Of a stretch of DNA of 5,411 nucleotides, positions 1 to 5,411 are shown one piece after another (positions within the stretch are counted from its first letter, which is position 1; every line of letters starts with the position of its first letter). Below the pieces are notes generated by a model. That model made no database searches, was not told the DNA's origin, and saw only the letters and a program-made list of their open reading frames with translations. The position numbers and the translations under genes were made by a program. Location of the stretch: the NCBI GenBank assembly GCA_009843585.1, contig VYDC01000176.1, forward strand, positions 1 to 5,411, given 5' to 3'. Source of the DNA: Chloroflexota bacterium (lineage in GTDB: Bacteria > Chloroflexota > Dehalococcoidia > UBA2979).

Positions 1-102
1 TCCCGGCTCCCCGTGCCCGTCCCGGCCCGCCGCCCGTCATTCTGCGGTCGCGGGGCGCGCGGCGCGAGCGGGCGCGCATGGCGTCCGCCGGGCGCGATCC
101 CG

Positions 103-108
103 TATCGT
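103..108 (+). promoter_or_regulatory. weak -10-like hexamer upstream of the hydrolase gene
   Basis: TATCGT fits the loose TANNNT pattern of a housekeeping -10 element and is one of the few AT-containing spots in the very GC-rich stretch 1-202. It ends 94 bases before the ATG at 203. No TTGACA-like -35 element is visible 16-18 bases upstream, so this is only a candidate. The rest of 1-202 holds no gene I can support: the reading frames open there are arginine-, glycine- and proline-rich and resemble no protein family. Confidence 0.2.
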
Positions 109-192
109 GTGCCGCCCGACGGGGCCACCCCGCTTCGCGACGGCCGACGCGCGCACGGGACGCGCCTGGCGGCGTTCTCGCGGGCGCCGCGT

Positions 193-198
193 GAGGAG
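193..198 (+). promoter_or_regulatory. ribosome binding site deciding the hydrolase start
   Basis: GAGGAG lies 4 bases before the ATG at 203, a slightly short but workable Shine-Dalgarno spacing. It supports that ATG over the in-frame GTG at 107, which would add 32 arginine-rich residues unlike any alpha/beta hydrolase N-terminus and has no comparable purine tract before it. Confidence 0.6.
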
Positions 199-202
199 TC
201 CG

Positions 203-1099
203 ATGCCCTACGCCACCGCCTCCGACGGCGTCCGCCTCTACTACGAGGAGACGGGCTCCGGGATCCCCGTCGTCTTCGTGCACGAGTTCGCCGGGGATCA
301 CCGCAGCTGGGAGCCGCAGGTGCGCCACTTCGGGCGCCGCTACCGCGCGGTCGCCTATGCGGCGCGGGGATACCCGCCGTCGGACGTCCCGGAGGCGCGA
401 TCCAGCTACTCCCAGGAGCGGGCCGTCGACGACGTCCGGGACCTGCTCGACGCCATCGGCGCCGAGCGCGCGCACATCGTCGGGCTCTCCATGGGCGGGT
501 ACGCGACGCTCATCTTCGGGCTCACCTACCCCGGGCGCGCTCGCTCGCTCACCGTCGCCGGCGCCGGCTACGGGAGCACGGCCGACCGCTCCGACTTCGA
601 ACGCGACGTCGAGCGGGTCGCGGAGCGGCTGCTCGCCGAGGGGATCGAGGCCTTCGGCGAGGTCTACACCAGGGGGCCGACGCGCGTGCAGTTCCGCGAC
701 AAGGACCCGCGCGGATGGGACGAGTTCCGGGCGCAGTTCCGCGGGGGGTCGACCATCGGCCACGCGAACACGATGCTCGGCGTGCAGCGCGAGCGTCCCT
801 CCATCCTCGCGCTGGAGGAGCGGCTGCGCGGTCTCTCCGTCCCCACGCTGATCGTGACCGGCGACGAGGACGAGCCGTGCCTGGAGCCCGGTCTCTTCAT
901 GAAGCGGACCATCCGCTCCTCCGCGCTGGTCGTGATCCCGCGGTCCGGCCACACCGTGAACCTCGAGGAGCCGGCGGCCTTCAACCGCGCGGTCGGGGAG
1001 TTCCTCGCCGCCGTCGACGCCGGCAGCTGGCGGGAGCGCAACCCGGAGAGCCTCTCGGAGTCCCAGCTGCTCCCCCCCGGCGAGCGCGAGCGTGGCTGA
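203..1099 (+). CDS. alpha/beta hydrolase (298 aa)
   Basis: This is an alpha/beta-hydrolase-fold enzyme, probably cytoplasmic, since no signal peptide or membrane segment is seen. The family hydrolyses esters, lactones, thioesters or C-C bonds; the substrate here cannot be read. The N-terminus (residues 1-30) has the usual paired strands leading to VVFVHEF, the oxyanion-hole region. The nucleophile elbow is GLSMGG with Ser96. The probable acid is Asp221 or Asp223 in the TGDEDEP segment, and the catalytic histidine is His250 in SGHTVNLEEP. The core is complete at normal family length, with a polar tail at 275-298. One oddity is that the usual HG of the oxyanion motif is HE (His27-Glu28). The ATG at 203 is chosen because the fold begins within a few residues of it and a purine-rich site precedes it. 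The stop overlaps the start of the CoA-transferase gene by 8 bases, implying co-transcription and perhaps translational coupling. Fold and triad are clear; the exact reaction is unknown. Confidence 0.9.
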   Translation: MPYATASDGVRLYYEETGSGIPVVFVHEFAGDHRSWEPQVRHFGRRYRAVAYAARGYPPSDVPEARSSYSQERAVDDVRDLLDAIGAERAHIVGLSMGGYATLIFGLTYPGRARSLTVAGAGYGSTADRSDFERDVERVAERLLAEGIEAFGEVYTRGPTRVQFRDKDPRGWDEFRAQFRGGSTIGHANTMLGVQRERPSILALEERLRGLSVPTLIVTGDEDEPCLEPGLFMKRTIRSSALVVIPRSGHTVNLEEPAAFNRAVGEFLAAVDAGSWRERNPESLSESQLLPPGERERG

Positions 1100-3554
1100 C
1101 CGGGAGCTCCCGGGCGGCGCGCTGGCGGGGCTGCGCGTCGTCGAGGTCGGGGAGTGGGTCTCTGCCCCGTTCGCCGCGAAGCTCTTCGCCGACTTCGGCG
1201 CCGACGTGATCAAGGTCGAGCGCCCCGGCGGGGGCGACCCCGCCCGGACCGACGGCCCCTTCCCCGGCGGGGGACCCGACCCCGAGCGCTCGGGGCTCTT
1301 CCTCTACCACAACACGAACAAGCGCGGCATCCAGCTCGACCTCGAAGGCGAGGGCGGCCGCTCGGAGCTGGAGCGGCTGCTCGACGACGCCGACCTCGTG
1401 ATCACGAACCTCGCTCCGCCACAGCTCGCCCGGGCCGGCCTCGAGCCGGGGGCACTCCGGGAGCGGCACCCCGGGCTGATCGTCACGACCATCACGCCGT
1501 TCGGGCTCGACGGCCCCTACGCCGACTACCTCGGCGACGAGCTCGTCACCTACGCGATGGGCGGGCTCGCCTACGCCTCGCCCGGCGTCCCCGACGTCGT
1601 GGACGACCCCGAGGCGGAGCCGCCGCTCCACCCGCACACCTACGTCGCCGACACCATCGGCGGGCTCGTCGCCGCGGTCGCCAGCATGGTCGCCGTCTTC
1701 GGGCGGGGCGGCTCGGGCGCCGGCTCCCACGTCGACGTGAGCCAGCAGGCCGCGATCACCGCGATGGAGCAGCGCGACCTCACGGCCTGGTCGTACGGCG
1801 AGATGGTGATCGGCCGGATGCCGACGAGCATCGCTCGGATGCCGAACTACTACCTCCCGTGCCGGGACGGCTACGTCGCGCTGGCCGCGCCCTGGGATCA
1901 CCAGTGGGCGCGCCTCGTCACGATGATGGGGAGCCCGGAGTGGGCCCTCTCGGAGCTCTTCTGCGACGACGCCGGGCGGACGGCGTACTGGGACGCGCTC
2001 AAGCTCCTGCTCACCGAGTGGACGATGCAGCACGACGGCTCCGAGATCGTCCGCATGGCCGACGAGGCCGGGCTGCCGTTCTTCGCCTACTACTCCATCG
2101 CCGAGATGGCGGAGTCGGAGCACGTCCGCGCGCGGGGGAGCCTGGTCGAGCAGTCGGCGGGCGGAGACAGCTTCCGCATGCCGGGCGCGCCGCTGCAGAT
2201 GCACGGCACGCCGTGGACGATCCGGCGCCCGGCGCCCCGCCTCGGCGAGCACGGCCGCGAGGTGCGGGCGGAGCTGGAGAGCCGCGCGGAGCCGTCCCGC
2301 GGGCGCGAGCGCCGGGCAGGGGCGGCGCCGGGCCCGCTCCCGCTCGCCGGCGTGCGCGTGCTCGACTTCGGGCAGGTGATCGCCATGCCCTTCGGGAGCC
2401 AGTGGCTCGCCTGGCTCGGGGCCGAGGTGCTCTTGGTCGAGTCGGCGAAGCACATGACGGCGCGCGTCACGCCGCCCTACGTCGGGGGCGTCGCGCACCA
2501 CGACAACTCGGGACACTTCAACCTGCTCAACGGCTCGAAGCGGAGCGTGCGCATCGACATGGCGACGCCCGAGGGCCTCGCCCTCGTGAAGCGCCTCGTC
2601 CCGCTGTGCGACGTGATGATCGACAACTTCAAGACCGGCGTGCTCGAGAAGCTGGGCCTCGGCCCGGACGTCGTGCGCGCGCTCCACCCCGAGATCGTGC
2701 AGCTCTCCTTCGGCGCGTTCGGGCGCAGCGGCCCGATGCGCACGCAGGGCGGGCTCCACTCGGCCGTGAACCTCTTCTCCGGCGTCGCGGAGGTGACGGG
2801 GTATCCGGGCGGGATGCCGCGCATCCTCGGCGGCGTGCTGCCCGATCCCATAGCCGGCTCCTACGCGGTTTTCGGGGCGCTCGCCGCGCTCCGGCACCGC
2901 GGACGCGGCGGGGGAGGGCAGTACATCGACGGCGCGATGTTCGAGGGCATGATCTCGCTCATCCCCCAGGCGGTGATCGACGTCACGATGAACGACCGCA
3001 CGCTCGAGCGCATCGGGAACCGCGATCACCGCAAGGTGCCGCACGGCCTCTACCGCGCCGGCGGCGACGACGAGTGGGTGGCGATATCCGTCGACCCCGG
3101 GGTCTCCGACTCCCGCGGCCCGGATGCGCAGTGGCGCGCGCTCTGCGGGGTGATCGGCCTGGACGAGGACGACCCGCTCTTCTCCACCGCGCGGGCGCGC
3201 CGCGCCAACGAGGACGCGCTCGACGCGCGCATCACCGCGTGGACCAGGCGGCGCGATCCGGCCCGGACGGCCGAGCTGCTGCAGGCGGCGGGCGTGCCCT
3301 CGGGACCGGTGCTGCGCCCCGACCAGCTGCACGAGGACCCGCAGCTGCGCGCGCGGGGCTTCCTGGTGGAGACCGAGCACCCCACGGGCGGGCGCCGGCG
3401 CCACCCCGGGATCCCGTGGCGCGCCTCTCACCTCGAGCCGGCGTACCGGGCGGCCCCCCTGCTCGGCGAGCACACCCGCGAGGTGCTGACGGGCCTGCTC
3501 GGCCTCTCGGGCGAGGAGTACGACGAGCTCGACGCGGCGGGCGTCCTCCACTAG
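1092..3554 (+). CDS. tandem-domain family III (CaiB/BaiF) CoA-transferase (820 aa)
   Basis: Family III CoA-transferases move CoA from an acyl-CoA donor to a free carboxylic acid through an aspartyl-linked intermediate. Single-module members are about 380-430 residues; this chain carries two modules, at about 10-399 and 416-806, joined by an arginine/alanine/proline-rich linker. Each opens with the family start (LAGLRVVEVG at 11-20; LAGVRVLDFG at 418-427), has a KR segment (NTNKRG near 74-79; NGSKRS near 480-485), and closes with a LGEH-x-REV motif (384-391 and 791-798). By eye, the catalytic Asp of formyl-CoA transferase corresponds to Asp187 (VADTIGG) in the first module and Asp585 (PDPIAG) in the second, so both could be active. 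The GTG start at 1092 overlaps the hydrolase stop and puts the first module at the expected distance; the ribosome site before it is weak (GAGCGCGAG). The product is probably cytosolic and activates an acid for beta-oxidation. The substrate and CoA donor are not identifiable. Family assignment is firm; activity of both halves is inferred. Confidence 0.93.
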   Translation: MADRELPGGALAGLRVVEVGEWVSAPFAAKLFADFGADVIKVERPGGGDPARTDGPFPGGGPDPERSGLFLYHNTNKRGIQLDLEGEGGRSELERLLDDADLVITNLAPPQLARAGLEPGALRERHPGLIVTTITPFGLDGPYADYLGDELVTYAMGGLAYASPGVPDVVDDPEAEPPLHPHTYVADTIGGLVAAVASMVAVFGRGGSGAGSHVDVSQQAAITAMEQRDLTAWSYGEMVIGRMPTSIARMPNYYLPCRDGYVALAAPWDHQWARLVTMMGSPEWALSELFCDDAGRTAYWDALKLLLTEWTMQHDGSEIVRMADEAGLPFFAYYSIAEMAESEHVRARGSLVEQSAGGDSFRMPGAPLQMHGTPWTIRRPAPRLGEHGREVRAELESRAEPSRGRERRAGAAPGPLPLAGVRVLDFGQVIAMPFGSQWLAWLGAEVLLVESAKHMTARVTPPYVGGVAHHDNSGHFNLLNGSKRSVRIDMATPEGLALVKRLVPLCDVMIDNFKTGVLEKLGLGPDVVRALHPEIVQLSFGAFGRSGPMRTQGGLHSAVNLFSGVAEVTGYPGGMPRILGGVLPDPIAGSYAVFGALAALRHRGRGGGGQYIDGAMFEGMISLIPQAVIDVTMNDRTLERIGNRDHRKVPHGLYRAGGDDEWVAISVDPGVSDSRGPDAQWRALCGVIGLDEDDPLFSTARARRANEDALDARITAWTRRRDPARTAELLQAAGVPSGPVLRPDQLHEDPQLRARGFLVETEHPTGGRRRHPGIPWRASHLEPAYRAAPLLGEHTREVLTGLLGLSGEEYDELDAAGVLH

Positions 3555-3565
3555 CGCCGGGCGGC

Positions 3566-3584
3566 GCCCGGGAGCTCCCCGGGC
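3566..3584 (+). terminator. possible terminator hairpin after the CoA-transferase gene
   Basis: GCCCGGG, a 5-base loop AGCTC, then CCCGGGC form a perfect 7-bp G/C stem starting 12 bases after the TAG stop. No T-run follows (TCGCTCTC comes next), so it is not a classical intrinsic terminator, although such hairpins occur after genes in high-GC bacteria. A competing stem, CCGGGC/GCCCGG at 3557-3571, shares one arm. In sequence this GC-rich, chance stems are common, so support is mainly its position right after a long gene and before a 240-base gap. Confidence 0.35.
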
Positions 3585-3763
3585 TCGCTCTCGAGGAGCT
3601 CCCTGCCGAGCGCCCCCCAACTCGTCGCGGAGGCGCCGGAGGGGCGGCGCGGGCTCGGCCTCGCTCATCCCGGCGCGGTCGGGATCCGTGACGGAGCGGT
3701 GCAGCGTGCGGCCCGCAGCGACCGCCCGGGGACGGCCGCGCGCCGGGTGCCGCGGCGCTGCGG

Positions 3764-3769
3764 TAGAGT
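3764..3769 (+). promoter_or_regulatory. -10-like hexamer before the acyl-CoA dehydrogenase pair
   Basis: TAGAGT (within GCGGTAGAGTCG) fits a TANNNT-type -10 element and ends 57 bases before the ATG at 3827, which would give a leader of about 50 bases. No TTGACA-like -35 is seen at 16-18 bases upstream (the stretch reads CGCCGG). It is the main AT-containing motif in the 272-base gap 3555-3826, which otherwise shows no supportable gene. Together with the hairpin at 3566-3584 it suggests that the dehydrogenases may have their own transcript. Confidence 0.3.
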
Positions 3770-3826
3770 CGCTCCCGCCCGGGGACCGCCCCCGCGGGGA
3801 CGCGGCCGCAGCCGGAGGGACGAGGG

Positions 3827-5005
3827 ATGGACTTCGTGCTCGACGCCGGGCAGAAGGAGTTCCGCGCCGAGCTCCGCCGCTTCCTCTCCTCCGAGCTGAC
3901 CGACGAGGTGCGCGACCGCCACCGCGATCTCAGCGAGTGGGACGGGTGGGAGGCGGGCTTCGCGGAGGAGTTCCGCAGGCGCCTCGGGGCCCGCGGCTTC
4001 ATCGGCGCCACCTGGCCCGCCGAGTACGGCGGCGGCGGCCGCGACGCCCGGGAGCGCGTCATCTTCGCGGAGGAGATGGAGTACTACGGCGCGCCCGCCT
4101 TCGACCGCTCCGTCACCTACGTCCCCGATGCCATCCTCCAGTTCGGGAGCGAGGCGCAGAAGAGCGAGTTCCTCCCCCGCCTGGCGCGGGGCGAGTGCAC
4201 GTTCTTCCTCGGCTACAGCGAGCCCGACGCCGGGTCCGACCTGGCGAGCCTTCAGACGCGCGCCGAGGCGCGCGGCGACACCTTCGTCCTGACGGGCCAG
4301 AAGGCCTACTCCTCCGGCGCCGACCGCGCCGACTACGGCTGGGTCGCGGCCCGCACCGACCCGGAGGCGCCGAAGCACCGCGGCATCTCGCTCTTCATCG
4401 TCGACATGGCGAGCCCGGGCATCCGGATCGCCGGCCACGAGACGACGGCGGGGTGGGAGCATCACTCCGTCGCCTTCGACGCGGTCGAGGTCCCGCGCGA
4501 CGCGCTGGTGGGGGATCTCAACGGGGGCTGGCGCGTGATCATGGGCGCCATCGACACCGAGCGCGCCGCGCTCTCCGCGCCCGGCCTCGTCCGCGCGCAG
4601 CTCGACCGGCTCGTCGAGCACTGCCGGGAGACGCCCGCAGAGGAGGGCGCGCTCCTCGACGACCCCGCCGTGGCGGATCGCCTGGCGCGGCTCGCGATCG
4701 AGTCCGACGCCGCGCAGCTCACCTCCTACTGGGTCGCCTCGCTCATCGCGCGCGGCGAGAGGCCGCAGCACGAGACCTCGCTCGCCCTCCTCGTCAAGCG
4801 TGAGACGGCGCGCGAGCTCGACGTGGCGACGCTGGAGCTGCTGGGGGCGCCCGGCAGCCTCCACCCGGATGCGCCGGGAGCGCCGCTGGGAGGAGCCGTG
4901 CTGCGCGAGTACCTCGACCACCTCTACTTCCACTTCGCCGCGGGAGGATTCGACATCACCCGCAACGTGATCGCGACCAGGGGCCTGGGGCTGCCGCGGG
5001 GGTAG
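3827..5005 (+). CDS. acyl-CoA dehydrogenase (392 aa)
   Basis: This is an FAD-dependent acyl-CoA dehydrogenase of full length for the family. It would introduce an alpha,beta double bond in an acyl-CoA and pass electrons to electron-transfer flavoprotein. The helical N-terminal domain (about 1-120) contains GFIGATWPAEYGGGG (57-71). The strand-rich middle domain carries GYSEPDAGSDLAS (129-141), a near match to acyl-CoA dehydrogenase signature 1, and LTGQKAYSSGA (155-165). The C-terminal helical domain ends with FDITRNVIATRGLGLPRG, equivalent to the usual SEIQRNIIAERVLGLPR-type tail. The medium-chain-type catalytic Glu motif (GGNG...EYPVEK) is absent; Glu245 in DTER, at the position used by isovaleryl-CoA dehydrogenase (LDLER), is the likely base. 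GGAGGG at 3814-3819, 7 bases before the ATG, supports the start. Another acyl-CoA dehydrogenase gene follows after 25 bases. The form resembles actinobacterial FadE proteins of branched or cyclic acid degradation, but the substrate is unknown. Confidence 0.92.
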   Translation: MDFVLDAGQKEFRAELRRFLSSELTDEVRDRHRDLSEWDGWEAGFAEEFRRRLGARGFIGATWPAEYGGGGRDARERVIFAEEMEYYGAPAFDRSVTYVPDAILQFGSEAQKSEFLPRLARGECTFFLGYSEPDAGSDLASLQTRAEARGDTFVLTGQKAYSSGADRADYGWVAARTDPEAPKHRGISLFIVDMASPGIRIAGHETTAGWEHHSVAFDAVEVPRDALVGDLNGGWRVIMGAIDTERAALSAPGLVRAQLDRLVEHCRETPAEEGALLDDPAVADRLARLAIESDAAQLTSYWVASLIARGERPQHETSLALLVKRETARELDVATLELLGAPGSLHPDAPGAPLGGAVLREYLDHLYFHFAAGGFDITRNVIATRGLGLPRG

Positions 5006-5030
5006 GCGCGGCCGGCGGGGAGACGGCTCG

Positions 5031-5411
5031 ATGGATCTGGTGGCGACCGAGGAGCAGCGGCTGCTGCGCGACGCGGCGCTCCTCTACGCGAGCGAGCGGA
5101 TGGGGCACGAGCGGGCGCGGGCGCTCGAGGAGCGCGCGGCCGCCGGCGAGCAGATGCACGACGCGGAGCTCGCCTCCGAGCTGGGATCGCTCGGCTGGTT
5201 GGGCGGCGCGCTCCCCGTCGCGCACGGGGGCGAGGGCCTCGGCCTGCTCGAGCTGGCGCTGCTGGTGGAGGCCCTGGGCACGGCGCCGCTTGCGACCACG
5301 ATCTTCGGGAGCGTCGTCGAGGCGGGGCTGCTGCTGGCCGGCGCGGGAAGCGAGGAGCAGCGCGCGCGGTGGCTGCCTGCGATCGCGACGGGTCAGGCCG
5401 TGCTCGCGGTG
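5031..5411 (+). CDS. acyl-CoA dehydrogenase, second of pair (5' part, 127 aa, cut by window edge)
   Basis: The frame is open from the ATG at 5031 to the last base and gives 127 residues, so the 3' part lies outside the window. The visible part is the N-terminal helical domain of an acyl-CoA dehydrogenase: a first helix after MDLVATEEQRLLRD, the LGWLGGALPVAHGGEGLG segment (54-71), which matches the family's typical LG...P..yGG pattern, then a helix LLELALLVEALG, and the EEQRARWLPAIATGQ segment (108-122), equivalent to the usual 'sEeQK..yLP.la.Ge' motif. The signature-1 region and any catalytic Glu would come after the edge. GGGGAG at 5017-5022 lies 8 bases before the ATG. The gene is 25 bases downstream of the first dehydrogenase, almost certainly in the same transcript. 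The two N-termini differ clearly, so this is not a recent duplicate; it may be a heteromer partner or an independent enzyme. Confidence 0.85.
   Translation, partial: MDLVATEEQRLLRDAALLYASERMGHERARALEERAAAGEQMHDAELASELGSLGWLGGALPVAHGGEGLGLLELALLVEALGTAPLATTIFGSVVEAGLLLAGAGSEEQRARWLPAIATGQAVLAV

Noticed and set aside
1..40. Possible divergent gene start on the minus strand (ATG at 40-38, open to the left edge)
   Set aside because: Only 13 codons are visible, they are low-complexity Gly/Arg/Ala, and no purine-rich ribosome site precedes the ATG. Sequence to the left would be needed.
13..1209. 398-codon plus-strand frame across the leader and hydrolase
   Set aside because: Arg- and Gly-rich composition with no motifs. 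It is out of frame with the clear alpha/beta hydrolase, whose Ser-Asp-His triad is intact.
981..3668. 895-codon open frame on the minus strand, antisense to the whole CoA-transferase gene
   Set aside because: It is in exact codon register with the sense gene, so it would be stopped only by sense TTA, CTA or TCA codons, which are avoided at this GC content. The product is an Arg/Ala/Val/His-rich chain without family motifs, and no ribosome site precedes the start at 3668.
1154..3691. 845-codon open frame on the plus strand, overlapping the CoA-transferase
   Set aside because: Its codons begin on the sense gene's third positions, which are almost never T, so stops are rare by composition. The product is extremely Arg/Ala/Pro-rich, and the sense frame matches a known family throughout.
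3780..3799. Short G/C inverted repeats in the leader before the first dehydrogenase gene (such as CCCCGCGGGG)
   Set aside because: Such stems are expected by chance in sequence this GC-rich. Nothing suggests a riboswitch or operator.
3232..4062. 276-codon minus-strand frame spanning the gap 3555-3826
   Set aside because: Considered as a possible gene filling the gap, but it is Arg/Pro/Gly/Ser-rich, has no recognisable fold and overlaps the ends of two solid genes.
3688..4803. 371-codon plus-strand frame overlapping the first acyl-CoA dehydrogenase
   Set aside because: Arg/Ala/Pro-rich frame-shifted shadow of a gene that carries the acyl-CoA dehydrogenase motifs in its own frame.
3665..4933. 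422-codon minus-strand frame antisense to the first acyl-CoA dehydrogenase
   Set aside because: In codon register with the sense gene and therefore open for the same compositional reason; no motifs of its own.

Overview
The window comes from a very GC-rich bacterial chromosome (roughly 70-75% G+C by eye, with codon third positions almost always G or C). Composition and gene content fit a soil or environmental lineage with a large acyl-CoA catabolic repertoire, for example a high-GC Actinomycetota such as Thermoleophilia or Acidimicrobiia, or a high-GC proteobacterium. The sequence alone does not decide between these. All recognisable genes are on the + strand. There are no RNA genes, mobile elements or CRISPR repeats.

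Layout. 1-202 is a leader region with no supportable gene and a weak promoter-like hexamer. 203-1099 encodes an alpha/beta hydrolase. Its last 8 bases overlap the GTG start of a long CoA-transferase gene, 1092-3554, whose product is two complete family III (CaiB/BaiF) CoA-transferase modules fused in one chain. After a 272-base gap, which holds a possible terminator hairpin and a -10-like hexamer, comes an acyl-CoA dehydrogenase gene (3827-5005). Twenty-five bases later a second, divergent acyl-CoA dehydrogenase gene starts at 5031 and runs off the right edge.

How they could work together (inference). The CoA-transferase would activate a carboxylic acid by taking CoA from a donor thioester, and the acyl-CoA dehydrogenase pair would carry out the first alpha,beta-desaturation. 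The hydrolase could release the acid from an ester or lactone, or hydrolyse a thioester. This is a plausible peripheral catabolic module for an unidentified acid; nothing in the sequence identifies the substrate. Points worth a second look are the tandem transferase fusion with both catalytic aspartates kept, the first dehydrogenase's lack of the usual C-terminal catalytic glutamate with a candidate replacement at Glu245, the paired dehydrogenases that may form a heteromer, and a Gly-to-Glu change in the hydrolase oxyanion-hole motif. I see no strong evidence for a wholly new biological system here.
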